From contig CAKZPA010000037.1 of assembly GCA_937138415.1 (NCBI GenBank), positions 59,205-123,204 of the forward strand: a stretch of 64,000 nt of DNA, written 5' to 3'. Below, piece after piece: positions 48,208 to 58,019 of this stretch. The notes under the pieces are model-generated. The model was not told the origin of the DNA, searched no databases, and saw only the letters and a program-made list of their open reading frames with translations. The position numbers were made by a program, and so were the translations under genes. Source of the stretch: an uncultured Nitrospiraceae bacterium. Its GTDB lineage: Bacteria > Nitrospirota > Thermodesulfovibrionia > Thermodesulfovibrionales > SM23-35. Position 1 is the stretch's first letter; each line of letters opens with the position of its first letter.

Positions 48208-50235
48208 TCAACCGTCCGCCCCTCGTTTCGACTCCGCGAGCCACACGAGGCGCGATCCATTCACAACGGGAGCAAGCAGCGTTTCGAGAAATGCCGCATA
48301 GTCGCCAGAGGCAACGGGGAACCGTTCCGCATCGAACGGCTGCGGCCTCAGCTTCATGCGCGCGCGTGCCCTCCTCTTCACCTCGGCCGGCGACGGCATC
48401 GGCAACACAACCCCCATCGACCGCGCGAGGCCGGTCAGAATATCGCGGTGGCGCATCGCGTGCCTGTACGCTTTCACGCAGCTCCGTACGTTACGAACCC
48501 GCCCGAGGAAATCGACGATCGTACCGGACGTCTCGAGGTAGGAACACGACGGGAGCAGGACATCGGCATGTTCGGCAAGTCCTGTCAAATACGCGCCCTG
48601 CACGATAAGGAACTTCGTGTTCGGCCTCCCGCTCGCCGGTATGTCGCCGACGATATAGAGCGTCTCGCTTTCGCCGCGCAGCATGTCCACGGACGATTTC
48701 CCGACGGGGCGGAAACCCATGAGAGAGACACCCCTCGCATTGCTCTCGAGGGGGACCGCGACGATCTTTCCTTTCATGAGCGCGATGTTCGCCGCTGCCG
48801 TGAAATAAGCGGGCGAAGTGAGGATGAGCGGATTGCGCGCCTCAGCGATCAGTTTCGCCGCACGCGCAATGTCCTCGGTCCACTCCGCCTGACGCACCCA
48901 TTTCCTGAGCTGTGCGCCCGCATTCAGGCCCTCGGCGAGCAGCGCATTCGCAAGACGTTTCACTATCGAGATGACGTTCCCCTCGAGTCGAACGGTCGCA
49001 TCCTCGGCAATTCTGCACCCTGATTCGCTGATGACGACGAGCCGGGAACCTCTCGCAACCCGCCTCCGTAGAGATGCATCGAGTGCGGGGAGAACGCGCT
49101 GCCATTGGGAAGGGCACACGTCGACGAGGACGAAAAGGTCGGCACGGTCGATGTGGGCTGTCTGCGAGCCGATGAAGTGCTTCGCATCTCCGTAGAGACT
49201 GACCGTCGAGTCCACATCCTGCGTCTTCAGAACCTGATCGGCGAACTGCTTCAGCGCAAGGGCATCCTCATTGGGTACGCCGGCGGAACAGATGACGCCG
49301 ACCTTTCTCCCTGCACCCTTCAGGCGGGCGGCGATAACGGCGAACGCATCCTCCCACGTCGTCTCTCTCAATGCACCGTCTTCCCGCACCATTGGAGACG
49401 ATACCCTTGCGTGGGACGCGATGCTCTCGAAGCCGAACCGCCCGTACGCACAGATGTACCGCTCGACCGACCCTCCGTCTCCTCCTGACGTGATCCTCTG
49501 GATCGCACCGTCTTTCACGCTCACCTGGATATCGCAGCTGTTGCCGCAGAGCAGACAGACCGACGGTATCCTCTCGAATTGCCACTCTCTCCCCTTCCGC
49601 CATCGGTCCGCCTCGAGCAACGCATTGACCGGACAGACGTCCACGCAGCTCCCGCAGAACGTGCAGCCGGATTCCTGCAAAGGCCTATCCCCGGCCGTGA
49701 CCACTTTCGATTCGATCCCCCTCCCCATGAAATCGAGGACGTGGGTTCCCTGTTCCTTGCACACTCTCACGCAGCGGCCGCAGAGGACACAGTACTCGGG
49801 ATCCCTCTTGATGAAGGGATTCGCTTCATCGGTCGGATACCCGAATCTTTTCCGTCTGAAGGAGGATTCCTTCAGTCCAAATTCGTACGCGTACTGCTGC
49901 AAATTGCACGCTCCCGCTTTTGTGCAGGTCATGCAGTCGAGAGGGTGCATCGAGAGGAGGAGATCGATCACGAACTTCCTCACGTGCTCGACCCGCTCCG
50001 ATTGTGTCATCACCACCATGCCATCCTTCACCCTCGTATTGCACGCGATCACCGGCCCTTTCAACCCTTCGACCTCGACGAGGCAGAGTCTGCACGCGCC
50101 GATCCCTTTCATCCCCTCGAGGTAGCAGAGATTCGGGATGTGCACGCCGGCGATCTTCGCGGCATCAAGGAGGTTCATCTCCTCGGGGACCTCGACCGTT
50201 CTTCCGTCGATCGTGAGCATTACCCTATTTGCCAT
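48208..50235 (-). CDS. NuoG/HydA-like iron-sulfur subunit with degenerate molybdopterin-type domain
   Basis: The protein is 675 residues from MANRVMLTIDG (GGAGGAACT before ATG). It has an N-terminal [2Fe-2S] domain (CYLEGMKGIGACRLC, CNTR), the His-Cys cluster (HPLDCMTCTKAGACNLQ), two [4Fe-4S] clusters (CVLCGRCVRVC; CTFCGSCVDVCP) and a further CLLCGNSC site before a molybdopterin oxidoreductase-like region. No hydrogenase H-cluster is present. It is last in the operon with CODH/ACS and the NuoE/F-like subunits, and probably links NAD(H) and ferredoxin pools. Confidence 0.88.
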   Translation of the reverse strand: MANRVMLTIDGRTVEVPEEMNLLDAAKIAGVHIPNLCYLEGMKGIGACRLCLVEVEGLKGPVIACNTRVKDGMVVMTQSERVEHVRKFVIDLLLSMHPLDCMTCTKAGACNLQQYAYEFGLKESSFRRKRFGYPTDEANPFIKRDPEYCVLCGRCVRVCKEQGTHVLDFMGRGIESKVVTAGDRPLQESGCTFCGSCVDVCPVNALLEADRWRKGREWQFERIPSVCLLCGNSCDIQVSVKDGAIQRITSGGDGGSVERYICAYGRFGFESIASHARVSSPMVREDGALRETTWEDAFAVIAARLKGAGRKVGVICSAGVPNEDALALKQFADQVLKTQDVDSTVSLYGDAKHFIGSQTAHIDRADLFVLVDVCPSQWQRVLPALDASLRRRVARGSRLVVISESGCRIAEDATVRLEGNVISIVKRLANALLAEGLNAGAQLRKWVRQAEWTEDIARAAKLIAEARNPLILTSPAYFTAAANIALMKGKIVAVPLESNARGVSLMGFRPVGKSSVDMLRGESETLYIVGDIPASGRPNTKFLIVQGAYLTGLAEHADVLLPSCSYLETSGTIVDFLGRVRNVRSCVKAYRHAMRHRDILTGLARSMGVVLPMPSPAEVKRRARARMKLRPQPFDAERFPVASGDYAAFLETLLAPVVNGSRLVWLAESKRGADG

Positions 50236-50260
50236 AGTTCCTCCAGACATAGCGCGCCAC

Positions 50261-50872
50261 TTACACGAGGGAGCACCTCTCGTCCGTGCGACCTGTCCCG
50301 ACGAGTTCACCTCCGTCCACGACGACAATGGCTCGGGTGGGGCAGACCTTCAGGCATTCCCCGCAACGGGTGCACCGTTTTGGGAGAATCTCGAACGGCA
50401 GGTATCCGCTCATATAGGCAACTCTGACCTCGCCGGAGACCGCGCGGTATGCGCAGACGTTTCGACATTCCCCGCACATGATGCACTTCGCCGGTTCAAT
50501 TCGCACTTCATAATACGCCGCGCATTCCCTGTCAGGACACCGTCCCTGCACATGGGCAGAGAACGCGCTCGATGACAACATCTCGAGGAGAAAATGGGCA
50601 GTGTCCCTTCCCCTCTTGCACCGCGAGCCGACTCGAAGCGCCTCGGCAATTCGTCGCAGCGCGTCGATAGTTCCCTCGCGCGCACCGCCCGCCACCATCT
50701 CCTGCAGGAGCAGCTTCGCCTCGTGCACTCCCAGAGCACAGGGCAGGCACCTGCCGCACATGAGGTCCCGGAGAAAGGAGTCGGCGTAGTACGCTGCCTT
50801 CTGCACGGGGCAGGAGAAACGCCCCGCTTCCTCGATGATGTCGCCTGTGCTACGCTCCTTCTTCTCGTCCAT
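50261..50872 (-). CDS. Iron-sulfur protein with NuoF-type 4Fe-4S and ferredoxin domains
   Basis: The 203-residue protein starts with the NADH-dehydrogenase 4Fe-4S module (CGRCLPCALGVHEAK, more Cys at about 84 and 112) and ends with two ferredoxin clusters (CIMCGECRNVC; CTRCGECLKVCP). There is no flavin or NAD fold, so it is a stand-alone electron carrier repeating part of the NuoF-like neighbour. It lies ten bases after that gene and 26 before the NuoG-like gene. I know no gene symbol for it. Confidence 0.8.
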   Translation of the reverse strand: MDEKKERSTGDIIEEAGRFSCPVQKAAYYADSFLRDLMCGRCLPCALGVHEAKLLLQEMVAGGAREGTIDALRRIAEALRVGSRCKRGRDTAHFLLEMLSSSAFSAHVQGRCPDRECAAYYEVRIEPAKCIMCGECRNVCAYRAVSGEVRVAYMSGYLPFEILPKRCTRCGECLKVCPTRAIVVVDGGELVGTGRTDERCSLV

Positions 50873-50881
50873 GTCCCGACA

Positions 50882-53221
50882 CTAATACATGGTATCTGCC
50901 ATGAAGCAGATCTCCGGGAGGAGATAGGAGACGAGATCCCTGAACGTGATCATGCCGATAATCGTCCGTCCCTCGACGACGGGGAGGTGGCGGATTTTTC
51001 TCCTCGATGCAACCGATATCGCAGTGCTCACGTCCGTCGACGGATCGAACGTGATGACGTCACGCATGATGAGGTTCTCGAGCTTCTCGCTCGTCGGGAT
51101 GCCATCGAAGACGCATCGGACGATATCTCTTTCGGTGAATATGCTCACCAGCAAATGATCCTGATCGACCACGAAAAGACCGCTCACATTCTTCTCCCTC
51201 ATGAGCCGCACCGCGTCCGAGACCGAGCGATCCTTCCCGATCATCACGATCTCGTACGGTCTCGATGCCAGAATATCCTTGAGGGTCATCTTACGCCTCC
51301 TTTCGATAACCTCGATCCTCTCGGAAGGCAACCTCAGTTCCTCCTCGAGCCTCACGTACGGCTTTCTGAGAATCTTGACGGCGTTCACCGGGCAGACCTG
51401 AAAGCACGCTTTGCATCTCGTGCAGTAGTCCATATCGATGGAAAAAGCGTTCCGCGTCTCCCGCACCGCATTGAACGCACAGGCACCCTTGCAGAGACCG
51501 CAGAGGATGCACTCGCGCTGGTCTATCGAATAGTGACCCATGGCGCACACTCTCGCCCGGCAGTACTTCTCGTGGACGTGCTCCTCGTACTCCTCCCGGA
51601 AATACCGAATCGTCGTGAGAACCGGGTTCGGCGCGCTCTTGCCGAGCCCGCAGAGCGACCCCGCCATCACTAAGTTTCCGAGCCGCTCGAGCTCCTCGAT
51701 GTCGCCCTTCTCGCCCTTTCCGCACGAGATCTTTTCGAGTATCTCGAGCATCTGATACGTGCCGATCCTGCACGGCGGGCACTTCCCGCACGACTCGTTC
51801 CTCGTAAACGACAGAAAATACTTCGCGACGTCGACCATGCACGTATCCTCGTCCATGACCACCATACCGCCAGAGCCCATGATCGAGCCGACTTTCCAAA
51901 GCGAATCGAAATCTACCGGCAGGTCAAGGTATTCCTCGGGTATGCACCCGCCCGACGGCCCTCCGGTCTGAACGGCCTTGAACCGCTTGTTCCCGATAAT
52001 GCCCCCCCCGATGTCGAAGACGATTTCCCGGAGCGTAATCCCCATCGGAACCTCGACGAGCCCCGTATTCCTCACCTTCCCGGCGAGGGAAAACACCTTC
52101 GTGCCCGGCGAACCCTGGGTGCCGATCGAGAGAAACCAGTCAGCGCCTCTCTCGATGATCGCCGGAACACACGCGAAGGTCTCCACGTTGTTGAGATTCG
52201 CGGGATAGCCCCATGGGCCACCACCCACTTCGGACACACGAGGGGGACGCGCGTGCGGAAATCCACGGTTTCCCTCGAGTGACGCAACGAGGGCGGTCGC
52301 CTCCCCGCACACGAACGCGCCCGCGCCTTCCCTTATCTGAACGGTAAAATCGAATCCCGTTCCGAGGATATTCTCTCCGAGGAGACCGATCTCCTCTGCC
52401 TGCCGTATGGCTATCCTCAGCGTTTTGATGGCGAGCGGATACTCATGCCGCACATAGATGAAGCCGTAGCGCGCATCGATCGCGTACGCGCAGATGAGCA
52501 TCCCCTCGAGAAGACTGTGCGGGTCTCCTTCCATGATGGATCGGTCCATGAATGCGCCAGGGTCTCCCTCGTCACCGTTCGCGATAACGATTTTGATCTT
52601 CGCCGGAGCCCGTTTCGTGTGCAGCCACTTCACTCCTGCCGGGAATCCCGCGCCTCCACGGCCGCGGAGATTCGCCCGTTTGACTTCATCGATCACTGCT
52701 TCGGGGGGCATCGAGGAAAACATTATCTCGACGGCACGATATCCGCCTGCAGCGATGTACTCATAGATATCGAATGGATCGATCCGCCCTGTGTTCCTGA
52801 GAGCGATTTTCACCTGCTTTGTGTAAAAGGGAACGTCAGCTAAAAACTCTCGCGGCGGCGCGAGAAAATTGTCGCGGTACATCAGATGACGAACAGGTAA
52901 GCCACTAGTAAAGGTAGTCGAGAGGATCTCCTTCGCGTCAGCAGACCTGACCCTTTGATAGAAGTACCCATAAGGCTCGATCTGGAGGAGGGGCCCCCGC
53001 TGACAAAGTCCCTGACAACCCGTGCGCACAACTTTAACCTGCCTCCCCTGCCGCACAGCCTCTTCTTCAAGCTCCCTCGCCACACCGTGAGAGCCGAGCG
53101 CGCTGCACGGCAGACCGCAGCAAACCCTTACGAGATCCCGCCCGGCCGACGAGACATCCTGGAGCGATATCCTCAATGCCGTCAGCCCGTCGATACTCTC
53201 TATTCTTCCGGTTCTCACCAT
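50882..53221 (-). CDS. NuoF-like NADH/FMN subunit fused to 2x[4Fe-4S] ferredoxin and a CBS pair
   Basis: The protein is 779 residues from MVRTGRIESI. It has an N-terminal thioredoxin-like [2Fe-2S] domain (CCGLPCSALG, TGCQGLCQRG), a NuoF core with LRGRGGAGFPAGVKW, ANGDEGDPGAFMDR and GAGAFVCGEATALVASLEGNR, then SLBB and CGKCPPCRIG. Two ferredoxin clusters follow (CILCGLCKGAC; CTRCKACFQVCP) and finally a CBS pair (about 640-779, VSGLFVVDQD; IRHLPVVEG). The CBS pair suggests allosteric control by adenylates. It probably oxidises or reduces NAD(P)H for the CODH/ACS pathway. Confidence 0.9.
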   Translation of the reverse strand: MVRTGRIESIDGLTALRISLQDVSSAGRDLVRVCCGLPCSALGSHGVARELEEEAVRQGRQVKVVRTGCQGLCQRGPLLQIEPYGYFYQRVRSADAKEILSTTFTSGLPVRHLMYRDNFLAPPREFLADVPFYTKQVKIALRNTGRIDPFDIYEYIAAGGYRAVEIMFSSMPPEAVIDEVKRANLRGRGGAGFPAGVKWLHTKRAPAKIKIVIANGDEGDPGAFMDRSIMEGDPHSLLEGMLICAYAIDARYGFIYVRHEYPLAIKTLRIAIRQAEEIGLLGENILGTGFDFTVQIREGAGAFVCGEATALVASLEGNRGFPHARPPRVSEVGGGPWGYPANLNNVETFACVPAIIERGADWFLSIGTQGSPGTKVFSLAGKVRNTGLVEVPMGITLREIVFDIGGGIIGNKRFKAVQTGGPSGGCIPEEYLDLPVDFDSLWKVGSIMGSGGMVVMDEDTCMVDVAKYFLSFTRNESCGKCPPCRIGTYQMLEILEKISCGKGEKGDIEELERLGNLVMAGSLCGLGKSAPNPVLTTIRYFREEYEEHVHEKYCRARVCAMGHYSIDQRECILCGLCKGACAFNAVRETRNAFSIDMDYCTRCKACFQVCPVNAVKILRKPYVRLEEELRLPSERIEVIERRRKMTLKDILASRPYEIVMIGKDRSVSDAVRLMREKNVSGLFVVDQDHLLVSIFTERDIVRCVFDGIPTSEKLENLIMRDVITFDPSTDVSTAISVASRRKIRHLPVVEGRTIIGMITFRDLVSYLLPEICFMADTMY

Positions 53222-53235
53222 AGACCTTAGAAGCG

Positions 53236-53733
53236 TCAGGCCGTGTCGCCGTCTTTGATTGCCTGAACGAACTGTTCTATTCTTTTTTCCCCGATGATTT
53301 CTCCCACGACCTCGTCGTCGATCGTCGAGACAGGCGCAAGCCCGCAACAGCCGACGCAGCCGACCGTCTCCAGCGTCATGGCACGGTCCGCCGTCGTTTC
53401 TCCGCTCTTCACGTGGAACCGCTCTTCCAGGATCGCAAGGAGCTGCTTCGCTCCCCTCACGTAGCACGCGGTACCGAAGCAAACCTTGACGATCTTCTTT
53501 CCACGGGGTTTGAAGTGAAACATTTTATAGAAGCTCGCGACACTGTAAATATCTGCGAGCGGGATATTCAGCTTCAGTGAGAGCGTCTTGAGGACGTCGC
53601 CCGGCAGGTATCCGTTCTCTTCCTGGATCGCATGGAGTGCATGGATGAGAATCCCCTTTTTCCTCTCGCGCTCGGTCAGGATCTTCCCGACAGCGCCGAT
53701 GTCGTCCTCACGGTGAATCGGATTTGCGTCCAT
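53236..53733 (-). CDS. NuoE-like [2Fe-2S] thioredoxin-fold subunit
   Basis: The 165-residue protein has the HydC/NuoE helical start (LIHALHAIQEENGYLPGDVL) and the [2Fe-2S] ligands CFGTACYVRGA and GCVGCCGLAP. It pairs with the NuoF-like subunit. GGGGAG precedes the ATG, 15 bases after cooS. Confidence 0.93.
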   Translation of the reverse strand: MDANPIHREDDIGAVGKILTERERKKGILIHALHAIQEENGYLPGDVLKTLSLKLNIPLADIYSVASFYKMFHFKPRGKKIVKVCFGTACYVRGAKQLLAILEERFHVKSGETTADRAMTLETVGCVGCCGLAPVSTIDDEVVGEIIGEKRIEQFVQAIKDGDTA

Positions 53734-53748
53734 GTTACTCCCCTTACA

Positions 53749-55734
53749 TCAGTAAATGCCGAGGTGCGGCTTCGCTGCCTTCTCGATCCCACGGCGCGCC
53801 GCCATATCCATGAGAACCCTCTCGGCACCGAATTTGCCCGGTTCGTACTTCTTCAACTTCAGCGTTTCGCGGGCCCGGTCGATATAGTTCAAGGCGATGT
53901 CGAGCATCTTTTCCGGATCAGGCTCGAAGTGGAACGCGCCGAGGAACCTCTCCAACCATACCTCCGTGAGGATCCGCGACACCTCCTTGCTCGCCCCCAC
54001 GGGCGATTCGCTGCCAAAAATGACCGGCACACCCGATCCGGCGAAATAGCATCCGATCGCGACCGCCTTCTCCGACATCCATTCGGGAGCGATGCCGACA
54101 GCCGGCATTCCTCCGATCTCCGCCGAGAGCCCACCTTCCTCTGCCATGGCAGACACGATCGTCAGAATGCGCGAGTTGTCCACGCAGGCGCCGAGATGGA
54201 GGATGGGTGGGATGCCGATCGCCTCGCACACTTCCCTCAGTCCGGGACCCGCAATATCGATGGCCGTTTCCGGGGTAAGGAAACCGGCGGTTCCGCACGC
54301 GGCCGAGCCACACCCGGTGGATACGACGAGGACGTCCCTCCTCACAAGCTCGGACGCCAGGAAGCGGTGCAATCCCTGAGCGGGTACCCTCGGGTTGTCG
54401 CAGCCGGCGAGACCGACGATTCCTCTGATCCTGCCGGCGATAATGGCATCGTTCAACGGTCTGAACGACGCCCTCCAGCGACCTCCCTGCATATACTCGA
54501 TATACTCGTGGGAAAACCCGCCGACCACGGGAAACGTATCGGAGACCAGGCTCCCTCTGATCTTTCTGTTCGCGAAATTTTCGATGGCGATGGTGACGAT
54601 CCGGCGAGCGATCTCCCGCGCACGGTGCTCATCGAACTCGATGTGCAGAGCACCCGGTATTTTCGCCTTTTGGGACGTGGTAATCACCTTCGTATGGAAC
54701 TTCTTGGAAATGTCGACCAGGGCTGGCATGATGCACTGGACATCCACCGTCATCGCGTCGACGAGTCCCGTGAGCACGGCGAGTTCCTGATTGGTAAATC
54801 CCCCCGCGGTCGGAATCCCGTGACGCATGAGAACCTCGTTCGCCGTGCAACACATGCCGCCGAGATTGACCCCTTTGGCTCCTTTCGAACGCGCGTAGGC
54901 AACGATGTCTGGTTCTTCGACGACATCGACGAGCATTTCCGCCAGAGAAGGCTCGTGCCCGTGGACAACGAGATTGACCTCGTCCTCCTTGAATATGCCG
55001 AAGCTCGCCTCGGCCCGCCTCGGTCTCGGCGTCCCGAAGAGGATGTCCGTCACATCCGTCGATATCATGGAACCGCCCCAGCCGTCTGCGAGCGAGACTT
55101 TCAATGCACTCAAAAGCAGGCTGTCCGGATCATGATCGACCCCCATATTGGTCCGATGGAGGGACTCCGTGATCTCGCGGTCTATCCCCCGCGGGATGAT
55201 CCCCCATTTCTCCCAACGTTTCCGCGTCCCTTCGGGCGCCCTCTTCAAAAAAGAGAGCTGTCCCTTTTGCCGGCCGAAATCATCGAGCAGCTTCGTCGCT
55301 ACGTCACGTGCGACGTCGTTGACCGGGCGCCCCTCGAACTCCACATTAAGAATGCCTGCCACCCGGTACAGTTTCTTCACGTCGCTGATCTGGAAGTCGC
55401 GGGTTTCCTCGTTGGCGACCGAGAGCAGCGTCAAGACCATATCGCGCGCATGATCGGAGTGCGCGGCAGTCCCCGCCGCGGCCATCCGCAGAAAGTTCCT
55501 CGCCGCAACGGTCGGCAGCGAGGCGCCGCAGACACCGACCGCCTCCTCTTCTGCATTCGGCCCGATGAGCCGACACGGACCGATATGACAGATTCTGCAG
55601 CAGGCTCCACCGGTGCCGACGGGGCATGGCTTCAATTTCTGCGCCCGCTCGAAGCACGTGTCTATGCGATGGGCCTCGCTCCACTCGATGATCGCATCCG
55701 AGTTTCTGTCGGCGCTCTTTTTCACCTTCTCCAT
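53749..55734 (-). CDS. cooS: Carbon monoxide dehydrogenase catalytic subunit
   Basis: The ~661-residue protein has N-terminal clusters B/D (CPVGTGGACCRICHIGPC) and C-cluster motifs GCGSAACGTAG, HLGACVDNSR and IGCYFAGSG. It reversibly reduces CO2 to CO for AcsB (AcsA in acetogens). The ATG at 55734 follows GGAGGG. A TTG at 55776 overlaps the acsB stop and is a weaker choice. It depends on CooC (8676-9440) for nickel. Confidence 0.95.
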   Translation of the reverse strand: MEKVKKSADRNSDAIIEWSEAHRIDTCFERAQKLKPCPVGTGGACCRICHIGPCRLIGPNAEEEAVGVCGASLPTVAARNFLRMAAAGTAAHSDHARDMVLTLLSVANEETRDFQISDVKKLYRVAGILNVEFEGRPVNDVARDVATKLLDDFGRQKGQLSFLKRAPEGTRKRWEKWGIIPRGIDREITESLHRTNMGVDHDPDSLLLSALKVSLADGWGGSMISTDVTDILFGTPRPRRAEASFGIFKEDEVNLVVHGHEPSLAEMLVDVVEEPDIVAYARSKGAKGVNLGGMCCTANEVLMRHGIPTAGGFTNQELAVLTGLVDAMTVDVQCIMPALVDISKKFHTKVITTSQKAKIPGALHIEFDEHRAREIARRIVTIAIENFANRKIRGSLVSDTFPVVGGFSHEYIEYMQGGRWRASFRPLNDAIIAGRIRGIVGLAGCDNPRVPAQGLHRFLASELVRRDVLVVSTGCGSAACGTAGFLTPETAIDIAGPGLREVCEAIGIPPILHLGACVDNSRILTIVSAMAEEGGLSAEIGGMPAVGIAPEWMSEKAVAIGCYFAGSGVPVIFGSESPVGASKEVSRILTEVWLERFLGAFHFEPDPEKMLDIALNYIDRARETLKLKKYEPGKFGAERVLMDMAARRGIEKAAKPHLGIY

Positions 55735-55772
55735 GTGCCCTCCAATCCCCTTTTCCGCTTCGCTCTTCACAT

Positions 55773-57971
55773 TCAAAACATCGGCTCCATCTCGAGGGCC
55801 GGATGCCCGACGGCCGCGAGGAACTCCACGAGCTTCTCCGGGTCCTCACAGATCGTTTCATCCGCGATCTTCCCGAACAGATCGGGGACGCCCTCTTCCG
55901 CAGCCCTCTTCTCGAACGCGTCCCGGAGGCTCTCCTTGAGGTTCTTCGTCATCCAGACGATCCGCCGGATTCCGCCGTCCCCCGCCAGGAATTTTCGGCT
56001 GACGATAAAGTTCCTCCCGATCCCCATGAACCCCGGGTTCTGCGTTCCCCCGCCGACGGTTCCCGCCAGCGTGGAGAATTTCATGCCCACGGGGGTCATC
56101 CCCGGGTATCCCCTGTTGACGATCATCACGCCGTTCGCTTCCGGAATGATCGCGACGATACATTCGAAGCACCCGCACGATGTCATCGGGTTTTCCATGA
56201 TGGTATAGAGATTGAGCGTCTCGATCGCGCCGCCCGAGGCCTTCTTCAGATAGTCGTCTATGCCGGAATATCTGCCGAACCGGGCATCGATGAGGACTCC
56301 CTTCGGTATCGGTTGATTGCCTCCCGTCGGATCGATCTCGAACGCGGCCTTGCAGTCGAGCCAGTTGTACGCCCCGCAGAGACCGAGCCGTTCCGGGCTG
56401 ATGACGCAGACGTGGCTCGGTGCGAACGATTGACAGAGGAGGCAGGAGTAGAACGTGTCGACCGCTTCGTCGATGAGACCGCCGAGCCGCTCGTCGCGCT
56501 CCCTGTAAGCGCTCCTCGCCTCCTCCCGGATCCTGAGGACGTCTGCTTCATCGGTAAAGATCGTCACCTGCACCTTGTCGACGATGGATCGGAATCTATT
56601 GTGCGTCATCGTGACATTCAAAATGCCGAGGTGCTCGAGCGTGAATCCTTCCTTCTTCGCGTTATTGCTGATCCGGATCCAGTTGATGTCACGCTGCCCC
56701 ATATGCCAGACGCCCTGGGCTTCGTTGATATTGTGATGGATCTTCCGCTCGATCACCCCCTCGAAATCCTTCTGCATCTTGCGACCGGCGACATCGATGA
56801 CGATCGCCAGGGGCATTTGGCCCCCTTTCTCGTATATCTCCTGCCAATCCTTCCCGACAATGGTCACGTTCCCGTCCTCGACATCGTCCATTTCACGCAT
56901 GCGGACCCACTCGCAGGCGACCGTGCGGGATCCCCCGAACTCGATGAAGGTGTCTTCCTTGCGGATTCTCTCTCCCTCGAACGCGGGCCCGTACGCGACG
57001 GGAATGGGAGGTTTTTCGACCGTAATTTTCAGCCCTCGAACCTCGATCGCTTTCTGGACGATCTTCGCGTGATCCAACTCTTTTTCGACCTCCTCATAGG
57101 TGCAGACACCCGTCGGGCGGATGACGGGGACATCCGAATCGCATATCGCCGGATATCCCAGCGTGATCGCCCCCGCCCCGTTGGACCACTTCAGATCGTC
57201 GAGCGCACCGAGTACGAGGGCGAAAGCGAAGACACGATCCTTCGTATACTTGAGGTGACCTCTGAAATCGCCAGGCTTTCTCCCGCCGTAAATGAGCGAT
57301 GCACGTATCGACCAGTCGAGCGGATACACGGTATGCTCGGTATCCGGACCGACAGGGACGATTCTCGTCTCCCACCCTAATTCCACGCCCTTCCGGAGGA
57401 GCTGTCTCGTGACGCTGTTGCCGTTCACGTTGCCGGAGAGGAAGATGAGGATGTTCTTTTCCTGCAGTTCCCTGACGATCCTCACGGCCGTCTCGTCGTC
57501 CGGAGCGGCGCCGATAATTGCGGCGAACCCCGGCATCGTACCGTCGACGAGCTGGATCCCGAGATTTCTCTGTATCGTGTCCGTGATGAATCCGTTGTAA
57601 ACATAGCCCGTCTCGGCATCGACGGACGGCTCGAGGCCGTCCAGATACCGAATCGCCATGATAATCTCTTCGGCAAAGAGGGTTGCCATGCCAGAGTCGA
57701 GTGCCTCCCCGAGGTAAGGTGTCCAGACGTGTTCTTCGGGCTCCGGATGGAGCATCTCCTTCACCATCCCGAGGGCCACCCTCATGTCGCCGAGCGTCCT
57801 GACAGGGAACCCTGTCAGCGCGTAGATGAGGGGGAGGTAATACGCCGTGTCCGGGAATTCGAACGGAACGTTGTCACCTCTCTCCGCGATCGCCTTCTCG
57901 AGCATCGTTTCTGCCTCGCTGACGCTCTTTCGCGCTCCCCGGATCGCGGCCGCAGCAATGATCTTCGACAT
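55773..57971 (-). CDS. acsB: CO-methylating acetyl-CoA synthase, AcsB
   Basis: The 732-residue protein is full-length bacterial AcsB. The A-cluster cysteines are in CLLCQSFAPSHVC, GLCGAYNWLDC and SCGCFEC. NEAQGVWHMGQRDINWIR and GYPGMTPVGMKFSTLAG are typical. It forms acetyl-CoA from CO, the methyl group of AcsC/D and CoA. It is located between acsC and cooS on the minus strand. Confidence 0.97.
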   Translation of the reverse strand: MSKIIAAAAIRGARKSVSEAETMLEKAIAERGDNVPFEFPDTAYYLPLIYALTGFPVRTLGDMRVALGMVKEMLHPEPEEHVWTPYLGEALDSGMATLFAEEIIMAIRYLDGLEPSVDAETGYVYNGFITDTIQRNLGIQLVDGTMPGFAAIIGAAPDDETAVRIVRELQEKNILIFLSGNVNGNSVTRQLLRKGVELGWETRIVPVGPDTEHTVYPLDWSIRASLIYGGRKPGDFRGHLKYTKDRVFAFALVLGALDDLKWSNGAGAITLGYPAICDSDVPVIRPTGVCTYEEVEKELDHAKIVQKAIEVRGLKITVEKPPIPVAYGPAFEGERIRKEDTFIEFGGSRTVACEWVRMREMDDVEDGNVTIVGKDWQEIYEKGGQMPLAIVIDVAGRKMQKDFEGVIERKIHHNINEAQGVWHMGQRDINWIRISNNAKKEGFTLEHLGILNVTMTHNRFRSIVDKVQVTIFTDEADVLRIREEARSAYRERDERLGGLIDEAVDTFYSCLLCQSFAPSHVCVISPERLGLCGAYNWLDCKAAFEIDPTGGNQPIPKGVLIDARFGRYSGIDDYLKKASGGAIETLNLYTIMENPMTSCGCFECIVAIIPEANGVMIVNRGYPGMTPVGMKFSTLAGTVGGGTQNPGFMGIGRNFIVSRKFLAGDGGIRRIVWMTKNLKESLRDAFEKRAAEEGVPDLFGKIADETICEDPEKLVEFLAAVGHPALEMEPMF

Positions 57972-58019
57972 TACAGGTTCCCCCTCGTCACGATCCGCCG
58001 AGTGAAGGATCGCTCTCCG

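Noticed and set aside
48208..50235. The NuoG-like protein as a catalytic formate dehydrogenase or [FeFe]-hydrogenase
   Set aside because: The Fe-S ligands are present, but I see no H-cluster motifs and no convincing formate dehydrogenase active-site Cys or Sec segment.
53632..56208. An 858-codon plus-strand open frame
   Set aside because: It lies antisense to cooS and acsB, which have full catalytic motifs. Long shadows are expected at this GC content.
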